From positions 363,858,001 to 363,922,000 of the forward strand of contig NC_092340.1 in the NCBI RefSeq assembly GCF_046630445.1: 64,000 nt of DNA, given 5' to 3'. Position 1 is the stretch's first letter. Each line of letters opens with the position of its first letter. The notes under the pieces are model-generated. The model was not told the DNA's origin. It saw only the letters and a program-made list of their open reading frames with translations, and searched no databases. Positions 10,579 through 22,900 of the stretch are shown here, in pieces. The translations under genes were made by a program, and so were the position numbers. Source of the stretch: Rutidosis leptorrhynchoides (lineage: Eukaryota > Streptophyta > Magnoliopsida > Asterales > Asteraceae).

Positions 10579-12912
10579 TGTAACATCCCGCCTTTTTCCG
10601 TTTACTTTTCCGTTATACTATTTTTAAACTCCGTTATATGTTTATAACATCTCCCGTTAATACGCTTAAATTATCTCGTTTAGGTAATTCACGAACCCGA
10701 ATGAAACTAGAGGGACCATTGTTGCAAAGTGATCAAAGGTGTGACTAGGTTAACTAGTCAACACCCTTTCTCCACCATTCATTAATTTCCATTTTCATTT
10801 TCCCTTTTCTTTCAATACTTCTCAAATTCCTCTCAATCTCCATTACAAAGAACTCATCATCCACTCATGATCTAGCAAGTGTTTGACAAAACAAATTACA
10901 TATTTGGAATCCTTGCAACTTCCTCTTCGATTCCATACCGATTTCATTACATTTGGGTAACTTTCTAAAATCACTAGATTTTGTGTTCTTGATGTTTTTA
11001 ACTTATAAAGTTGTTAATTAGTGTCTATGGCTCAAGTCTAACATGAATATATGATTTATATGTTCGATTTTGTTATTTGAAGTAACTAGCATGAACATAA
11101 ACTTTGGTGTGTTTGATTTGGTGATTTGGTTGTTTGAATGATGTTAAATGTTATAAATGCATGTATTAAATGTGTTCCTAACATCACTAGCTTCAATTTG
11201 ATGTGTAGGTTGCTTGAGAAAGCTCCATAAACTTGATTAGTGATTTTGGTGAATTTGGGTTAGGGTTTGATAAGCTTGAAATGAATATTTGATGCATTGA
11301 ATGCCATGAATTGTTATTAGTAAGTAGTTAGTTGTATTGTATGCTTGATTATCTACAAAACGGCGTGTTTTATGTATGCATTAAATGCCCGATCATAAAT
11401 GTGCACTTGTAAAATTTGAAGCATTAAATGTGTGCATTGATTGATCATTTAACTTGGAAAGTCGATTTTTGCAAATGATGTCTTTGGTTGGTGAAATGTA
11501 TTTAGTTGTGTTCTTTGTCAAATTACCTTTCTAACGATATAAGATACGAGTTCTAAGTGTTAGCGGTTTGTGATTTATGCTTGAAAGAGTTTTGATTTGA
11601 GACTTGGACATTTGAGACTGACCAGGTACCAGCACAGGTTATATGCCGCGGCGCGGCAGTCTTGGGTCGCGGCGCGACCTAAGGCGTGTTCAGCCTCTGA
11701 CCTATTTGTCAATTATATGAAAAATGCTTGGCACGCTATGGACCTCCGATTCACATAAGACTTGTTCTAACATGCTTATATATGAATAACTAGCATAGAA
11801 AAATAGTTTGAGACCCGACCCGAATGCGTTGACTTTTTCGTTGACTTTGACCGACCAAAGTTTGACTTTTTGTCAAACTTAACCGAATAATTATGCAATC
11901 TTTCTAACATGCTCCTATACTTGTATCTTGCATGGAACTTGACAATTTGATTCACATGCTACATAATCGAGTCGTATTGAGCCATAGGACTAATTGAACA
12001 TCTTTGACCAATCGTGACTATCGTTATTGATACAACCTATTTGTTTAGGTCGAGACTAGCATTGTTCTTGCACACGTTACTTGTTGAAGTAAATTTACAT
12101 TCATACACTCAAGGTGAGATCATAGCCCCACTTTTCAAATACTTTTATACTTTTAAAATCGTGGGATGAGAAAACATATACATTACATACTTATATATAC
12201 TTTTCACATGTATATATATATATATACTTTTCATACTTTGATACTTTGAATACTATACGAAAGCAAAGATACATACGAGTTAGAACGGAAATCCTCAAGT
12301 TCAATTATCATTAGTTACACTTGTAGGGTGTAAGCGAGAAATTATGTTGTGTGGCCATGCGGGTTTGACGAACCCTCATTCAGATGAATGAAACGTACTT
12401 TCGATGTATAGTGTAGGTTCTAACACTATTATGCAGAGGTAAGATTCAGTTAAGCTTGATAATTGGGTGCTCGTGATACAAACACATCTTTTGAGATGTA
12501 TACGCTTGATAAACGATTTATACTAAACCTTGCGATACAATTATACTTTATGCATACAACTATGATTTCACCAACGTTTTCGTTGACAGATTCTTTTATG
12601 TTTTCTCAGGTCCTTGAATGCTTAATGATACATGCTTCCGCTCATTACTTTTGATACTTGCTTGGATGTCGAGTATACATGCATACGTGTAGCGTCTTTT
12701 GACTACTTTCAAATTGTGTTGCATATGTTTCATTTGTACTTTAAACTTTGTTATGTAACTAGTTGTCGAACTATTTTGTAAACCTTGAAACATCTTTGCT
12801 TTTGAAATGAATGCGACATACTTTTGGTCAAACGTTGTTTTAAAGACTTATGACCATGTAACGGGACCTAAGTAGACGGCGCCGTCAATGACGATTTTGT
12901 CGGGTAGCTACA
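10579..12912 (+). repeat. 5' LTR of the Tekay-type element
   Basis: 2,334 bp, from TGTAACATCCCGCC to GGGTAGCTACA. It contains two GC-rich palindromes (11645-11657 and 11665-11679), a cluster of TTGAC motifs near 11826-11875 and a short TA repeat near 12210. The 192-base open frame at 12463-12654 recurs in the other LTR at 21877 and is not a gene. Confidence 0.93.
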
Positions 12913-12914
12913 GA

Positions 12915-12926
12915 TGGTATCAGAGC
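12915..12926 (+). other. Primer-binding site (initiator tRNA-Met type)
   Basis: TGGTATCAGAGC, two bases after the 5' LTR, matches the 3' end of plant initiator tRNA-Met, the usual primer for chromoviruses. Confidence 0.85.
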
Positions 12927-13335
12927 ATTGGTTGTAGGAATTTAGAGTTCATTGGTGTCGACCCTGAGTCATAGAGTACATTGGTGAGTCTAGACTACAA
13001 CCGGCATATAGACTTGAAGTAGGAATTACTTGACTACTTGTGCATTTATACTCGAACTCTCATACTCATATATATTCTTATTCTATCTTAATCTCACGTT
13101 GTTTAATTTGATTGACACGCCACCTTGACTATATGAAGTAATGTCGAATGCACATATGAATTAAGGTAATATAATTTCCGGGATTATATTACGGTGACTC
13201 ATATGAACGTTCCGACATTATGACGTAAAGAATTTAAGGCGAGTCAAGGAAAATTTTCTCTCTATCTTTATTCCATATCATGGTTAGTATTATTTAGAAT
13301 ACTAACCAACGGTATTCTTTTGTTTTGAAGGAACA

Positions 13336-14370
13336 ATGCCTCCTCGCCGTGTGCCACGCCGTGAAACTCCTGAACAAGCACTACAACGAATGGTGGCCAC
13401 CGCCGTAGAGGCGGCCATGGCCGGTCACTCCTCCAACAACAACAATAACAACAACCACAACAACAACAACAACAACAACAACCAAGGAGCCGGTAACTCT
13501 AGCGAAGGGTGCTCCTACAAGGCTTTTATGGGGTGCAAATCTCACACTTATGATGGAACCGGGGGACCGGTTACACTCACTCGATGGTTTGAACAAACGG
13601 AGGCCGTCTTTAGCATAAGCGGTTTTCGGGACCAAGACAAGGTTAAATACTCCACTCACACTTTCGCCGGTGTCACCCTCACGTGGTGGAACACCTATGT
13701 TCAATCGATGGGTACCGATGAAGCTCATGCCCTCTCTTGGGCCGATTTAAGGAAGAAGATGATTGTTGAATACTTCCCTCGCGAAGAAACCCGAAAGCTC
13801 GAACAAGAGCTAAGAACTTTGAAGGCGGTCGGAAACGATCTCAAGGCCTATAACCAACGCTTCGCCGAGCTATCCTTGATGTGTCCTAATCTCGTGAACC
13901 CCGAATCTCAAAGGGTTGAACTCTATATGGATGGTCTTCCAAAGAGCATCAAACAAGGTGTGATGTCCTCCAAACCCGCTAATCATCAAGCCGCTTTGAA
14001 CATGGCCCGCCAATTGACAGAAACGGTGGATGAAGTAGTAGTGCCGGCTCCTAAGGCCGAGGATAAAATGGGAGGCAACAAAAGAAAGTGGGAACCCTCT
14101 CAATCAAGCAACTACAACAACAACCCCGCCAAGAAGCCTTTCACTCCCGACGGTAAGAAAGGTTATGCCGGAACTTTACCGTTTTGTAACAAGTGCCACA
14201 AACATCATTTGGGTGAATGTGGAAGGCCGTATTGCATCAAGTGTCAAAAGAGTGGCCATTTGGCCCACGAATGTAGAAACACCGCTCCCGTTGCTCAAAA
14301 GGGGCCCAATGCACCAAGATCGGGTGTTTGTTATGAATGTGGCCAACTGGGTCACTATAGAGATGCATGA
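13336..14370 (+). pseudogene. Tekay-type element: gag
   Basis: Capsid/nucleocapsid gag fossil starting MPPRRVPRRETPEQALQRM. An Asn-rich run is encoded by AAC repeats (about 13434-13486). It is followed by the retrotransposon gag core (LTRWFEQTEAVFSISGF; VKYSTHTFAGVTLTWWNTYV) and by zinc knuckles (YCIKCQKSGHLAHEC; CYECGQLGHYRD). Most of gag is open; protease follows. Confidence 0.85.
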
Positions 14371-14449
14371 CCAAAGAAGAAAGCCAACCCCAACACACGC
14401 GGCCGAGCTTTCAACATCAACACCGAGGAAGCCCGAGATGACAATGAAT

Positions 14450-16280
14450 TAGTCACGGGTACGTTTCTCCTCAACAACACTTATGTTACTTGTTTATTCG
14501 ATTCGGGTGCCGATAAGAGTTTTGTATCCAAGACTTTGACTCATTCTTTTAGCACTCCACCACTTCCACTAGATACCACTTATACCATTGAAGTGGCCAA
14601 CGGGAAACTATTGAGTGCCGACACATATTATCGGGGGTGTACGTTAAACATTTTGGGTAATGAGTTTGAAATTGACTTGATACCTATGGAACTAGGAAGC
14701 TTCGATGTAATAATCGGTATGAATTGGCTAGCCAAAACGAAATCTCACATCCTTTGCGATCTTAACGCGATCCGAATTCCTATCGAGAATGGTGAACCCT
14801 TGATTGTTTATGGTGATAAGATTTGCACCGGACTCAACCTCGTTTCGTGCATTAAAGTTAGAAAACTACTCCGTAAGGGTTGTTTTGCAATCATTGCCCA
14901 TGTTAAGAAAGTCGAGTCCGATGAGAAGTATATCGATGATGTGCCAGTTGTTAGTGACTTTTCCGATGTATTTCCTGACGAATTGCCGGGTCTTCCACCT
15001 CATCGATCGGTAGAATTCCAAATCAATCTTATTCCGGGAGCAGCACCCGTAGCACGTGCACCATATAGACTCGCTCCATCCGAAATGCAAGAATTACAAA
15101 GTCAAATCCAAGAACTACTTGACCGTGGTTTTATCCAACCTAGTCATTCACCTTGGGGAGCTCCGATTTTGTTTGTTAAAAAGAAAGACGGATCCCTACG
15201 AATGTGCATTGATTATCGTGAACTAAACAAATTGACGGTTAAGAACCGATATCCTCTTCCTCGCATCGATGACCTCTTTGATCAACTACAAGGGTCTTGT
15301 GTATATTCGAAAATCGATCTCCGCTCGGGTTATCATCAATTAAGGGTTAAGGGGGAAGATGTCTCCAAAACCGCCTTCCGGACTCGTTATGGTAGTTATG
15401 AATTTCTTGTAATGCCATTTGGTCTTACTAACGCACCGACGGTGTTCATGGATCTTATGAACCGCGTGTGCAAACCGTATCTCGATAAATTTGTTATTGT
15501 GTTCATCGATGACATCTTGGTCTATTCTAAAAGCGAAGAAGAACACGAACAACATCTCCGACTTGTGCTTGAACTCTTGAGATAAGAACGACTCTATGCC
15601 AAATTCTCCAAGTGTGAATTTTGGTTGAAGGAAGTTCAATTTCTTGGTCATGTTGTAAGTGATCAAGGTATTAAAGTCGATCCATCAAAAATCGAAGCCA
15701 TTAGTAAATGGGAGACTCCTGCTACTCCTACTCACATTCGTCAATTTTTGGGTCTCGGCGGATACTACCGTAGATTCATCAAGGATTTCTCTTTGGTTGC
15801 TCGTCCTCTAACCGCGTTAACTCACAAGGGAAAAAAATTCATTTAGGCGACCGAACAAGAATCCGCATTCCAAATCTTGAAAACAAAGCTAACCACCGCT
15901 CCTATCTTGTCACTTCCCGAAGGCAATGACGATTTTGTTGTATATTGCGATGCCTCGAAACATGGTTTTGGGTGTGTATTGATGCAACGAAAGAATGTCA
16001 TTGCTTATGCCTCTCGATAACTCAAAATTCATGAACGAAACTACGCGACACATGATCTCGAACTCGGAGCCGTTGTCTTCGCACTTAAAATGTGGATACA
16101 TTATCTTTATGGAACCAAAAGTACCATCTTCATCGATCACAAAAGCCTTCAACACATCTTTGATCAAAAGCAACTAAACATGAGACAACGACGGTGGATT
16201 GAAACTTTAAACGATTATGATTGTGAGCTTCGTTACCATCCCGGGAAGGCAAACGTAGTAGCCGATGCCTTAAGTCGAAA
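14450..16280 (+). pseudogene. Tekay-type element: protease, reverse transcriptase and RNase H
   Basis: Pol fossil. The retropepsin-like region includes [12 protein letters not shown]. Reverse transcriptase has [40 protein letters not shown] and [14 protein letters not shown]. The RT thumb ([20 protein letters not shown]) and the RNase H region follow, ending near [16 protein letters not shown]. The region has several breaks. Confidence 0.85.
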
Positions 16281-17814
16281 GGAGAGAGCGGTGCCTCTTC
16301 GTGTCCGAGCTTTAAACATCACCATTCACACCAACCTCAATAGTCAAATTCGTGTAGCCCAAGACGAGGCTCTCAAGGATGAAAACATCTCCCTCGAACA
16401 CTTGAACGTCCTCACCTCTCGATTCGAAGTTAAAGAAACCGGACTCCGATATTTCGCCGGAAGAATTTGGGTGCCTAGTTACGGGGACTTGCGAAGCCTT
16501 ATTTTAGACGAAGCCCATAAGTCACGATACTCGATTCACCCCGGTGCCAATAAGATGTACCATGAACTTAAAGAACAATATCGGTGGCCGAACATTAAAA
16601 AGGACGTTGCTACTTATGTTGGAAAGTGCCTAACTTGTTCCAAAGTCAAAGCCGAACACCAAAGACCGTCCGGACTACTTCAACAACCCGAAATCCCGCA
16701 ATGGAAGTGGGAAAGGATAACGATGGATTTTATCACCAAGCTACCGAAAACGTCGGGCGGTTATGATACTATTTGGGTCATTGTTGACCGTCTCACCAAA
16801 TCCGCACACTTTCTCGCCATGAAAGAAACCGACAAAATGGAGAAACTTGCACAACTTTACATCAAGGAGATCGTAGCCCGACACGGTGTACCTTTATCGA
16901 TTATCTCCGACCGAGATAGCCGTTTTGTTTCTAGATTTTGGCGTACCTTGCAAGAAGCGTTGGGAACGCGTTTAGACATGAGAACCGCATATCATCCTCA
17001 AACCGATGGGCAAAGCGAACGCACAATTCAAACCTTAGAAGACATGTTACGGGCTTGTGTTGTTGATTTTGGAAAAGCTTGGGACAAGCACTTACCCCTC
17101 GCCGAATTCTCCTACAATAATAGTTATCACGCGAGTATTAACGCCGCACCATTCGAAGCTTTATATGGCTGAAAATGTCGTTCTGCTCTTTGTTGGGCCG
17201 AAGTAGGCGACACACAAATCACCGGACCCGAACTCATTCATAAAACAACCGAGAAAATCATTCAAATCCGAGATAGGCTTAGGACGGCCCGAAGTCGTCA
17301 AAAGAGCTATACCGACAAACGACGTAACGACCTCGAATTTCAAGTCGGTGATCGTGTAATGTTAAAAGTCGCACCTTGGAAAGGTGTAATCCGTTTCGGG
17401 AAACGCGGGAAGCTAAATCCGCGGTATATTAGTCCTTTCGAAATCTTGGAGCGTGTTGGAACCGTTGCTTATCGTTTAGATCTTCCGCCTCAGTTGAGCT
17501 CCGTTCATCCTACTTTTCATGTATCTAACTTGAAAAAGTGCCTTGCCGAACCCGATATCATCATTCCTCTCGAGGAGCTTACTATTGATGACAAACTTCA
17601 TTTCGTGGAGGAACCGGTTGAAATTGTGGACACCTCCGTCAAAACGTTAAAACAAAGCCGAATTCCAATTGTCAAGGTCCGTTGGAACGCCAAAAGGGGA
17701 CCCGAGTTTACTTGGGAAAGACAAGATCAAATGCAAAGGAAGTATCCTCATCTATTCGCAAATTCGGAAACGCAACATCCCGAGGAAGAAATAACGACTA
17801 CTATGCCTACTTAA
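16280..17814 (+). pseudogene. Tekay-type element: integrase and chromodomain
   Basis: Integrase fossil. It has the zinc-binding [12 protein letters not shown] ... [12 protein letters not shown] region, the catalytic core ([49 protein letters not shown]) and the [20 protein letters not shown] segment. A C-terminal chromodomain ([20 protein letters not shown]) defines chromoviruses and is thought to steer integration to modified chromatin. The frame is interrupted. The end of the frame runs directly into the hairpin before the 3' LTR. Confidence 0.85.
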
Positions 17815-17831
17815 ATTTCGGGACGAAATTT
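17813..17831 (+). promoter_or_regulatory. Hairpin overlapping the pol stop codon, upstream of the polypurine tract
   Basis: AAATTTCG-GGA-CGAAATTT is a perfect 8-bp stem with a 3-base loop. It starts within the TAA stop and lies 18 bases before the 3' LTR. The same hairpin is found at the same place in the second chromovirus (36413-36431). The purine-rich AAGGAGTAGG just before the LTR is the likely polypurine tract. Confidence 0.75.
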
Positions 17832-17849
17832 CTTTTAAGGAGTAGGTAA

Positions 17850-20800
17850 TGTAACATCCCGCCTTTTTCCGTTTACTTTTCCGTTATACTATTTTTAAAC
17901 TCCGTTATATGTTTATAACATCTCTCGTTAATACGCGTTTTAAATTATCTCGTTTAGGTAATTCACGCACCCGAATGAAACTAGAGGGACCATTGTTGCA
18001 AAGTGATCAAAGGTGTGACTAGGTCAACTAGTCAACACCCTTTCTCCACCATTCATTAATTTCCATTTTCATTTTCCCTTTTCTTTCAATACTTCTCAAA
18101 TTCCTCTCAATCTCCATTACAAAGAACTCATCATCCACTCATGATCTAGCAAGTGTTTGACAAAACAAATTACATATTTGGAATCCTTGCAACCTCCTCT
18201 TCGATTCCATACCGATTTCATTACATTTGGGTAACTTTTTAAAATCACTAGATTTTGTGTCCTTGATGTTTTTAACTTATAAAGTTGTTAATTAGTGTCT
18301 ATGACTCAAGTCTAACATGAATATATGATTTATTTGTTCGATTTTGTTATTTGAAGTAACTAGCATGAACATAAACTTTGGTGTGTTTGATTTGGAGATT
18401 TGGTTGTTTGAATGATGTTAAATGTTATAAATGCATGTATTAAATGTGTTCCTAACATCACTAGCTTCAATTTGATGTGTAGGTTGCTTGAGAAAGCTCC
18501 ATAAACTTGATTAGTGATTTTGGTGAATTTGGGTTAGGGTTTAATAAGCTTGAAATGAATATTTGTGTGATGACCCGAAAATTTCTGACCAAATTTAAAC
18601 TTAATCTTTGTATGATTAACATTTCCGACACGATAAGCAAAGTCTGTAAAACTGAATCTCAAAATTTTGGAACTACTTTTATATATTTAAATACCCTTCG
18701 GTTGTTTTCGACGATTCGCGAACAATTATATGTAAATAGATACATATATACTATAACTTGAAAAGGTAACAATGTATTAATTATTTGATACCGTACATTA
18801 AACTTATTGGTTTAAATATTTATTTGAATATATATGATAAGTTGAAATATTTATTATTAAAATTTATTTATAAATAACTTTCAATGTGTATTTAAAAACT
18901 GATTTATGTATATTAAAAAGATATATACATATATATAATTTCAAGTTATTTAGTAAACGATAGTAACATTTTCAAATTGCTACAGTACCCAAAATGCTGC
19001 AGTGTTTTTGAAAATCACTATTTGCTATAGTGGTATAGTTTATGGATGATTTAAGACTATATTTTGACAAATGTACGAGTCATGAAATGTAAAATGCAAG
19101 TTTTCTAAGCTTACGAAAATGCGTTCGAGAAACCGGAACCGGGACATAAGTCGAGTGACGACGTACGACATATTGGAACAAAAATTACAAGTCAACTATG
19201 CACGTGAATTTAATATAATATATAATTAATTATATAAATTATATATATTATATATTAATATTTATATTATGTCGACAAAGATAAAAACAAATGAACCAGG
19301 CTGGTGACAGTTGGCCATGCGATCGCATGGCCATATGCCCATGAAACCATGCGATCGCATGGAAGGAGAAATCAGGCCACACTATAAAAGCTCGACCATT
19401 TCTACTTGTGATTTAATTTAATTTTACTCCGTATTATTTAAATTATTTAAATTATTATTATTATTATTATTATTATTAATAATAAGATTATTATTAATCT
19501 TATGATTTTTATTATTAGTGTTATTATTTTTGCGATACAAAAATAATAATGTACATAAAATATTACGATGGAGTGCTGTCCAAGTAATTTTCAAAACGAA
19601 TTTCCGAGCGAGCTAGAGCTAAGGAAAATATGGGTTATTACCAAGGAAATTATGGGTAATGATCGGGGGTATTTTTGTGAATCAAACCTCGTGTTTATCA
19701 TCTCCAATGCGTCTAAGTGCTTTCCTATAATATTGTATATCAATATTAAACAGTGAGTTTCATATGATCCCTTTTACTCAATATATTTTTGGGCTGAGAA
19801 TACATGTGACTGTTTATAAATACTGAAAATACCAGATTTATATGCGTGAGTTTCATTTGCTCCCTTTTTAATTGCTTTTGCAATATATATTTTTGGGCTG
19901 AGAATACATGCACTTTATTTTAAAAAACGCAATGGATACAAGTACATACTAAATTCTACACCGAGTTTGAACCGAAAATCCCTTAGCTTTGGTAACTAGT
20001 AACTGCCAGTTATAAGAACTGGTGGGCGCGATAGTAGTATATGGATCCATAGGGCTTGACATCCCCGTCTGTTCCAGGTTTAGAAACCCTAGCCTGAACT
20101 ATTAAACAGACGTATGCTATTTGAGTTTAGTACACGTTGGTTTGCGTGTATTGTACATGTTGGTTGCATGTATGTTAAAATAGGGGTACTTATTATAACG
20201 TTAAAGTTTAGTTACCAGGGTGCTCAATCTTGTAGAATATTTTGATAAACGTTTCTGGACGAAACAACTGAAATCTTGTGATCCACCTTTATATACAGAT
20301 TATATGAAACTATAAAACTATGAACTCACCAACCTTTGTGTTGACACTTGTTAGCATGTTTATTCTCAGGTTTCTAGAAGTCTTCCGCTGTTTGCTTATA
20401 CGTGATACAAGATATGTGCTTGGAGTCATACATGCTATATACAAGAAACTTGCATTCACCAAACCATTACCATGTACCTTATTTTGACTGTATTGTCAAC
20501 AGATGTATTATTGTAAACCATTTAAATGGTGATTGTCTATACGTAGGAATCATCAGATGTTAAAAACCTGGAATTTATATATTCATTTATGAAATACCTT
20601 CTCAAACTAATGCAATGTTACAAAACGTATCACATAGAGGTCAAAACCTCGCAATGGGACCAGATGTTGATGTATTCGTCTAGGTGGATTAGGACGGGTC
20701 ATCACAATTTGATGCATTGAATGCCATTAATTGTTGTTAGTAAGTAGTTAGTTGTATTGTATGCTTTATTATCTACAAAACGGCGTGTTTTATGTATGCA

Positions 20801-22326
20801 TTAAATGCCCGATCATAAATGTGCACTTGTAAAATTTGAAGTATTAAATGTGTGCATTGATTGATTATTTAACTTGGAAAGTCGATTGTTGCAAATGATG
20901 TCTTTGGTTGGTGAAATGTATTTAGTTGTGTTCTTTGTCAAATTACCTTTCTAACGATATAAGATACGAGTTCTAAGTGTTAGCGGTTTCTGATTTATGC
21001 TTGAAAGAGTTTTGATTTGAGACTTGGACATTTGAGACTGACCAGGTACCAGCACACGTTATATGCCGCGGCGCGGCAGTCTTGGGTCGCGGCGTGACCT
21101 AAGGCGTGTTCAGCCTCTGACCTACTTGTCAATTATATGAAAAATGTTTGGCACGCTATGGACCTCCGATTCACATGAGACTTGTTCTAACATGCTTATA
21201 TATGAATAACTAGCATAGAAAAATAGTTCGAGACCCGACCCGAACGCGTTGACTTTTTCGTTGACTTTGACCGACCAAAGTTTGACTTTTTGTCAAACTT
21301 AACCGAATAATTATGCAATCTTTCTAACATGCTCTTATACTTGTATCTTGCATGGAACTTGACAATTTGATTCACATGCTACATAATCGAGTCTTATTGA
21401 GCCATAGGACTAATTGAACATCTTTGACCAATCGTGACTATCGTTATTGATACAACCTATTTGTTTAGGTCGAGACTAGCATTGTTCTTGCACACGTTAC
21501 TTGTTGAAGTAAATTTACATTCATACACTCAAGGTGAGATCATAGCCCCACTTTTCAAATACTTTTATACTTTTAAAATCGTGGGATGAGAAAACATATG
21601 CATTACATACTTATATATACTTTTCACATGTATATATATACTTTTCATACTTTGATACTTTGAATACTATACGAAAGCAAAGATACATATGAGTTAGAAT
21701 GAAAATCCTCAAGTCCAATTATCATTAGTTACACTTGTAGGGTGTAAGCGAGAAATTATGTTGTGTGGCCATGCGGGTTTGACGAACCCTCATTCAGATG
21801 AATGAAACGTACTTTCGATGTATAGTGTAGGTTCTAACACTATTATGCAGAGGTAAGATTAAGTTAAGCTTGATAATTGGGTGCTCGTGATACAAACACA
21901 TCTTTTGAGATGTATACGCTTGATAAACGATTTATACTAAACCTTGCGATACAATTATACTTTATGCATACAACTATGATTTCACCAACGTTTTCGTTGA
22001 CAGATTCTTTTATGTTTTCTCAGATCCTTGAATGCTTAATGATACATGCTTCCGCTCATTACTTTTGATACTTGCTTGGATGTCGAGTATACATGTATAC
22101 GTGGAGCGTCTTTTGACTACTTTCAAATTGTGTCGCATATGTTTCATTTGTACTTTAAACTTTGTTATGTAACTAGTTGTCAAACTATTTTGTAAACATT
22201 GAAACTTCTTTACTTTTGAAATGAATGCGACATACTTTTGGTCAAACGTTGTTTTAAAGACTTATGACCATGTAACGGGACCTAAGTAGACGGCGCCGTC
22301 AATGACGATTTTTTCGGGTCGCTACA
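17850..22326 (+). repeat. 3' LTR of the Tekay-type element, interrupted by a solo LTR
   Basis: It starts TGTAACATCCCGCC and ends GGGTCGCTACA. A different LTR family is inserted at 18566-20706. The rest aligns throughout with the 5' LTR, including the GC-rich palindromes (about 21064-21098). Confidence 0.93.
18566..20706 (+). mobile_element. Solo LTR of another Ty3/gypsy family, inserted in the 3' LTR
   Basis: The 2,141-bp sequence starts TGTGATGACCCGAAAA and ends GACGGGTCATCACA. It is flanked by the 5-bp target duplication ATTTG (18561-18565 and 20707-20711), which is single-copy at the matching place in the 5' LTR. No internal region is present, so this is the product of LTR-LTR recombination. 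It contains ATT repeats (about 19450-19478) and two copies of the palindrome CCATGCGATCGCATGG. Confidence 0.92.
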
Positions 22327-22331
22327 GCATA

Positions 22332-22900
22332 TCCAGGTTCATGGATCTGCGGACAAAGTTCTTGCTGCAGTATCAGAATCAGAGGCCACGCAAATGCACT
22401 CATATCGAATGTCATGATATTGTGCAGAAATCCAAGGAATCATTGGTTGAATTTCTCACAAGATATACTAATGAGTGTCTGTGCATACCAGATCTTAAGC
22501 CAGAGCAACAGATTTCCGGACTCATACATGGTATAAACTCAGAACATCATCCAACACTGGTAAGGCTTCTGCGCCATACAGTCCCAACAACTTATGCTGA
22601 AGCGCTTATGAATGCCATGACTATATGCGGAGTGGCGAAGATAATGATATTCCAACAGCTAGCTCATGCAACGAGAGGAAAGATGATGATGATCATTCGC
22701 GTGATCAAAATTGTGGTAACAACTCTCGCGGAAGGTATCCTTGCGGTGGTCCTATCAGAAATGGTAAATGGAAGTCACGTGGCAATTATCGAAACAATAA
22801 CCAGCGCAGCATCAATAATCAGAACTATGCGCTGCTCAAAAGTTTGTCTAAAACGCCAAAAGAAATTTTGGCAACGGAACCAGTATGCGCAACCTTTGCG
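22332..22900 (+). pseudogene. Tat relic: gag, right portion
   Basis: Gag fossil sequence continuing on the right side of the chromovirus insertion. Recognisable text includes FMDLRTKFLLQYQNQRPRKC, SLVEFLTRYTNECLCIPDL and an RG/RN-rich basic tail. It belongs to the same gag as 9502-10573, being separated from it by the insertion and its target duplication. Confidence 0.7.

Larger units (their letters stand above)
10579..22326 (+). mobile_element. Tekay-type chromovirus (Ty3/gypsy), complete with both LTRs
   Basis: The element begins TGTAACATCCCGCC and ends GGGTCGCTACA, flanked by the 5-bp target duplication GCATA (10574-10578 and 22327-22331). The 5' LTR is 10579-12912 and the 3' LTR is 17850-22326. 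The latter contains a 2.14-kb solo LTR, without which the two LTRs are almost equal in length. The internal region has gag with zinc knuckles, protease, reverse transcriptase, RNase H, integrase and a chromodomain. The coding region has several breaks, so it looks structurally whole but inactive. A hand count finds about 40-45 substitutions between the LTRs (about 2%). At commonly used plant rates this suggests an insertion within roughly the last million years. Confidence 0.93.

Noticed and set aside
12463-12654. 63-codon open frame, nearly identical to one at 21877-22068
   Set aside because: Both are the same position in the two LTRs of one element. Repetition reflects LTR identity, not a gene family.
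13381-13728. Antisense open frame with a poly-Val tract
   Set aside because: It is a shadow of the gag Asn-repeat region on the opposite strand.
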